Shown: piece by piece, positions 36,792 to 37,619 of the stretch
Position numbering within the stretch: the first letter of the stretch is position 1
How the letters are laid out: every line of letters starts with the position of its first letter
Source of the DNA: an uncultured Oleiphilus sp.
GTDB lineage: Bacteria > Pseudomonadota > Gammaproteobacteria > Pseudomonadales > Oleiphilaceae
Assembly (NCBI GenBank): GCA_913020495.1
Contig: CAJWBJ010000031.1
Coordinates: 1 to 37,619, forward strand
Direction: 5' to 3'
DNA: 37,619 nt
Made by a program: the position numbers and the translations under genes
Notes under the pieces: generated by a model
The model's database searches: none
Told to the model about the DNA's origin: nothing
The model's input: the letters and a program-made list of their open reading frames with translations, nothing else

Positions 36792-37613
36792 ATGAGTACA
36801 GAAAAACGCAAAATAAATGTTGGTATTTTGCCAGAACAAAAGGACGATTATAGTCAATTTGAGGAAGAAGAATTCCGCTGGGACCGAATTATTCCTGCAG
36901 GTATAACCCTCCTTCTTATTATAGTTTTTGCACTTTATTGGTTGGTCGCAGACCCAGAGTCGCCGAGCGACACGGCACAAAAGCCAAGTACCAATGAAGC
37001 CTTGGCTGTCACTAACACAAAAACAGTTCAGGCAGCGAACCCTGTCATCGTTAAAAACGAAGAAAAGGCGACAGAACTTAAAGAAGTGACACTAAAGCTG
37101 GCAACAAGTAAGCCCGGTTCAATCGAATCAGCAAATGTACAACAAGCCGAGCCAGTAGAAGTACCTGCTAATAAAGTAGAAGCTGAACAGAAAAAGCAAG
37201 ATGATCACGTCAATGCGATCACCAAACCAGTAGCTACCGTTCAGAAAACCGCAAAACATTCCCCTGTGGAAATTCTTGATGCCCGGATCAAAAAAGCACA
37301 ACTAAGCTCTAATCTAGAAAAGGGAATGCCGGTTGATAAACTATCTTCTCAAGTCCTAATGTCTCAAGAAGGCATTATCAAAGTGCATTTATTTACTGAG
37401 ATGGAAAATTTGCGTGGACAATACTTACTTCATGATTGGTATCGAAATGGTGAAAGGCAAGCCCGCGTTAAAATTCCGGTCAACTATGATCATCAACGTT
37501 CCTCATCAAGTAAATTTATTAACCAGCAAATGCTGGGAACATGGACTGTTAAGGTAATCGATGAACAGGGCAAGCACTATATTTATGCGAGCTTCGAGGT
37601 AATCGCGCCATAA
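36792..37613 (+). CDS. DUF2914 membrane protein
   Basis: A 273-aa protein with a short cytoplasmic head (acidic, FEEEEFRWDR), one membrane helix (about residues 35-53, IPAGITLLLIIVFALYWLV), a low-complexity Ala/Lys/Glu/Pro/Gln-rich periplasmic linker (about 54-150) and a folded C-terminal domain of ~110 residues. This domain has IKVHLFTEMENLRGQYLLHDWYRNG and a W-T-V-K-V-x-D end (LGTWTVKVIDEQG), the marks of DUF2914 as I know it. AGAGGG before the ATG supports the start. Function unknown; proteins of this family often sit with polysaccharide or envelope genes. The stop lies six bases from the window end. Confidence 0.8.
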   Translation: MSTEKRKINVGILPEQKDDYSQFEEEEFRWDRIIPAGITLLLIIVFALYWLVADPESPSDTAQKPSTNEALAVTNTKTVQAANPVIVKNEEKATELKEVTLKLATSKPGSIESANVQQAEPVEVPANKVEAEQKKQDDHVNAITKPVATVQKTAKHSPVEILDARIKKAQLSSNLEKGMPVDKLSSQVLMSQEGIIKVHLFTEMENLRGQYLLHDWYRNGERQARVKIPVNYDHQRSSSSKFINQQMLGTWTVKVIDEQGKHYIYASFEVIAP

Positions 37614-37619
37614 TGGATA

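Overview
The window looks like a piece of chromosome from a marine or aquatic gammaproteobacterium. The gene neighbourhoods (mrp divergent from metG-rnfABCDGE; hemB-ppk1), the lipase plus lipase foldase pair, the SutA-like RNAP-binding protein and the moderately AT-rich base composition all fit this. I lean towards a Methylophaga/Cycloclasticus-type lineage, but that is a guess from gene style, not a proof. There are no rRNA, tRNA, CRISPR, IS or phage genes; the region reads as chromosomal core with accessory genes between core blocks.

Layout. 1-2.6 kb (minus strand): an edge-truncated periplasmic solute-binding protein, the Fe-S carrier ATPase Mrp, and a small outer-membrane beta-barrel protein. 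2.7-10.7 kb (plus): metG, then a tightly packed rnfABCDGE operon (ion-pumping ferredoxin:NAD+ oxidoreductase; junctions overlap or lie within a few bases), then a small lipoprotein. 11.0-11.9 kb (minus): a DUF4344-type protein that appears to have lost its zinc-binding histidines. 11.98-13.0 kb (plus): a cobalamin riboswitch in front of bluB (lower-ligand synthesis for B12), closed by a shared terminator. 13.0-16.2 kb (minus): hemB-ppk1. 16.4-18.5 kb (plus): a TVP38 membrane domain fused to a mercuric-reductase-like flavoprotein.

18.5-22.4 kb: a DUF3592-like membrane protein, a SutA-like transcription factor with a long palindromic terminator, an unassigned leader/sRNA-like region with overlapping alternative hairpins and a strong terminator, a glutathione S-transferase (GST), an unknown membrane protein and an OmpA-family protein. 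22.4-27.7 kb (plus): a secreted lipase, a large three-tier stem-loop, its membrane-anchored foldase with a diverged signature motif, and a lipoprotein with four Ig-like domains. 27.8-31.8 kb (plus): a three-gene sensory operon (histidine kinase, REC-DUF3369-HD-GYP phosphodiesterase, periplasmic solute-binding protein). 31.9-37.6 kb: a long GST, a YciA-like thioesterase, a UvrD/Rep-type helicase, an ankyrin lipoprotein and a DUF2914 protein.

The most interesting items are the kinase/HD-GYP/binding-protein operon as a probable ligand-to-c-di-GMP pathway, the structured RNA region at about 19.96-20.08 kb, the foldase with a non-canonical motif together with the stem-loop between lipase and foldase, and the degenerate DUF4344 protein. 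Nothing here can be declared a new system from sequence alone.
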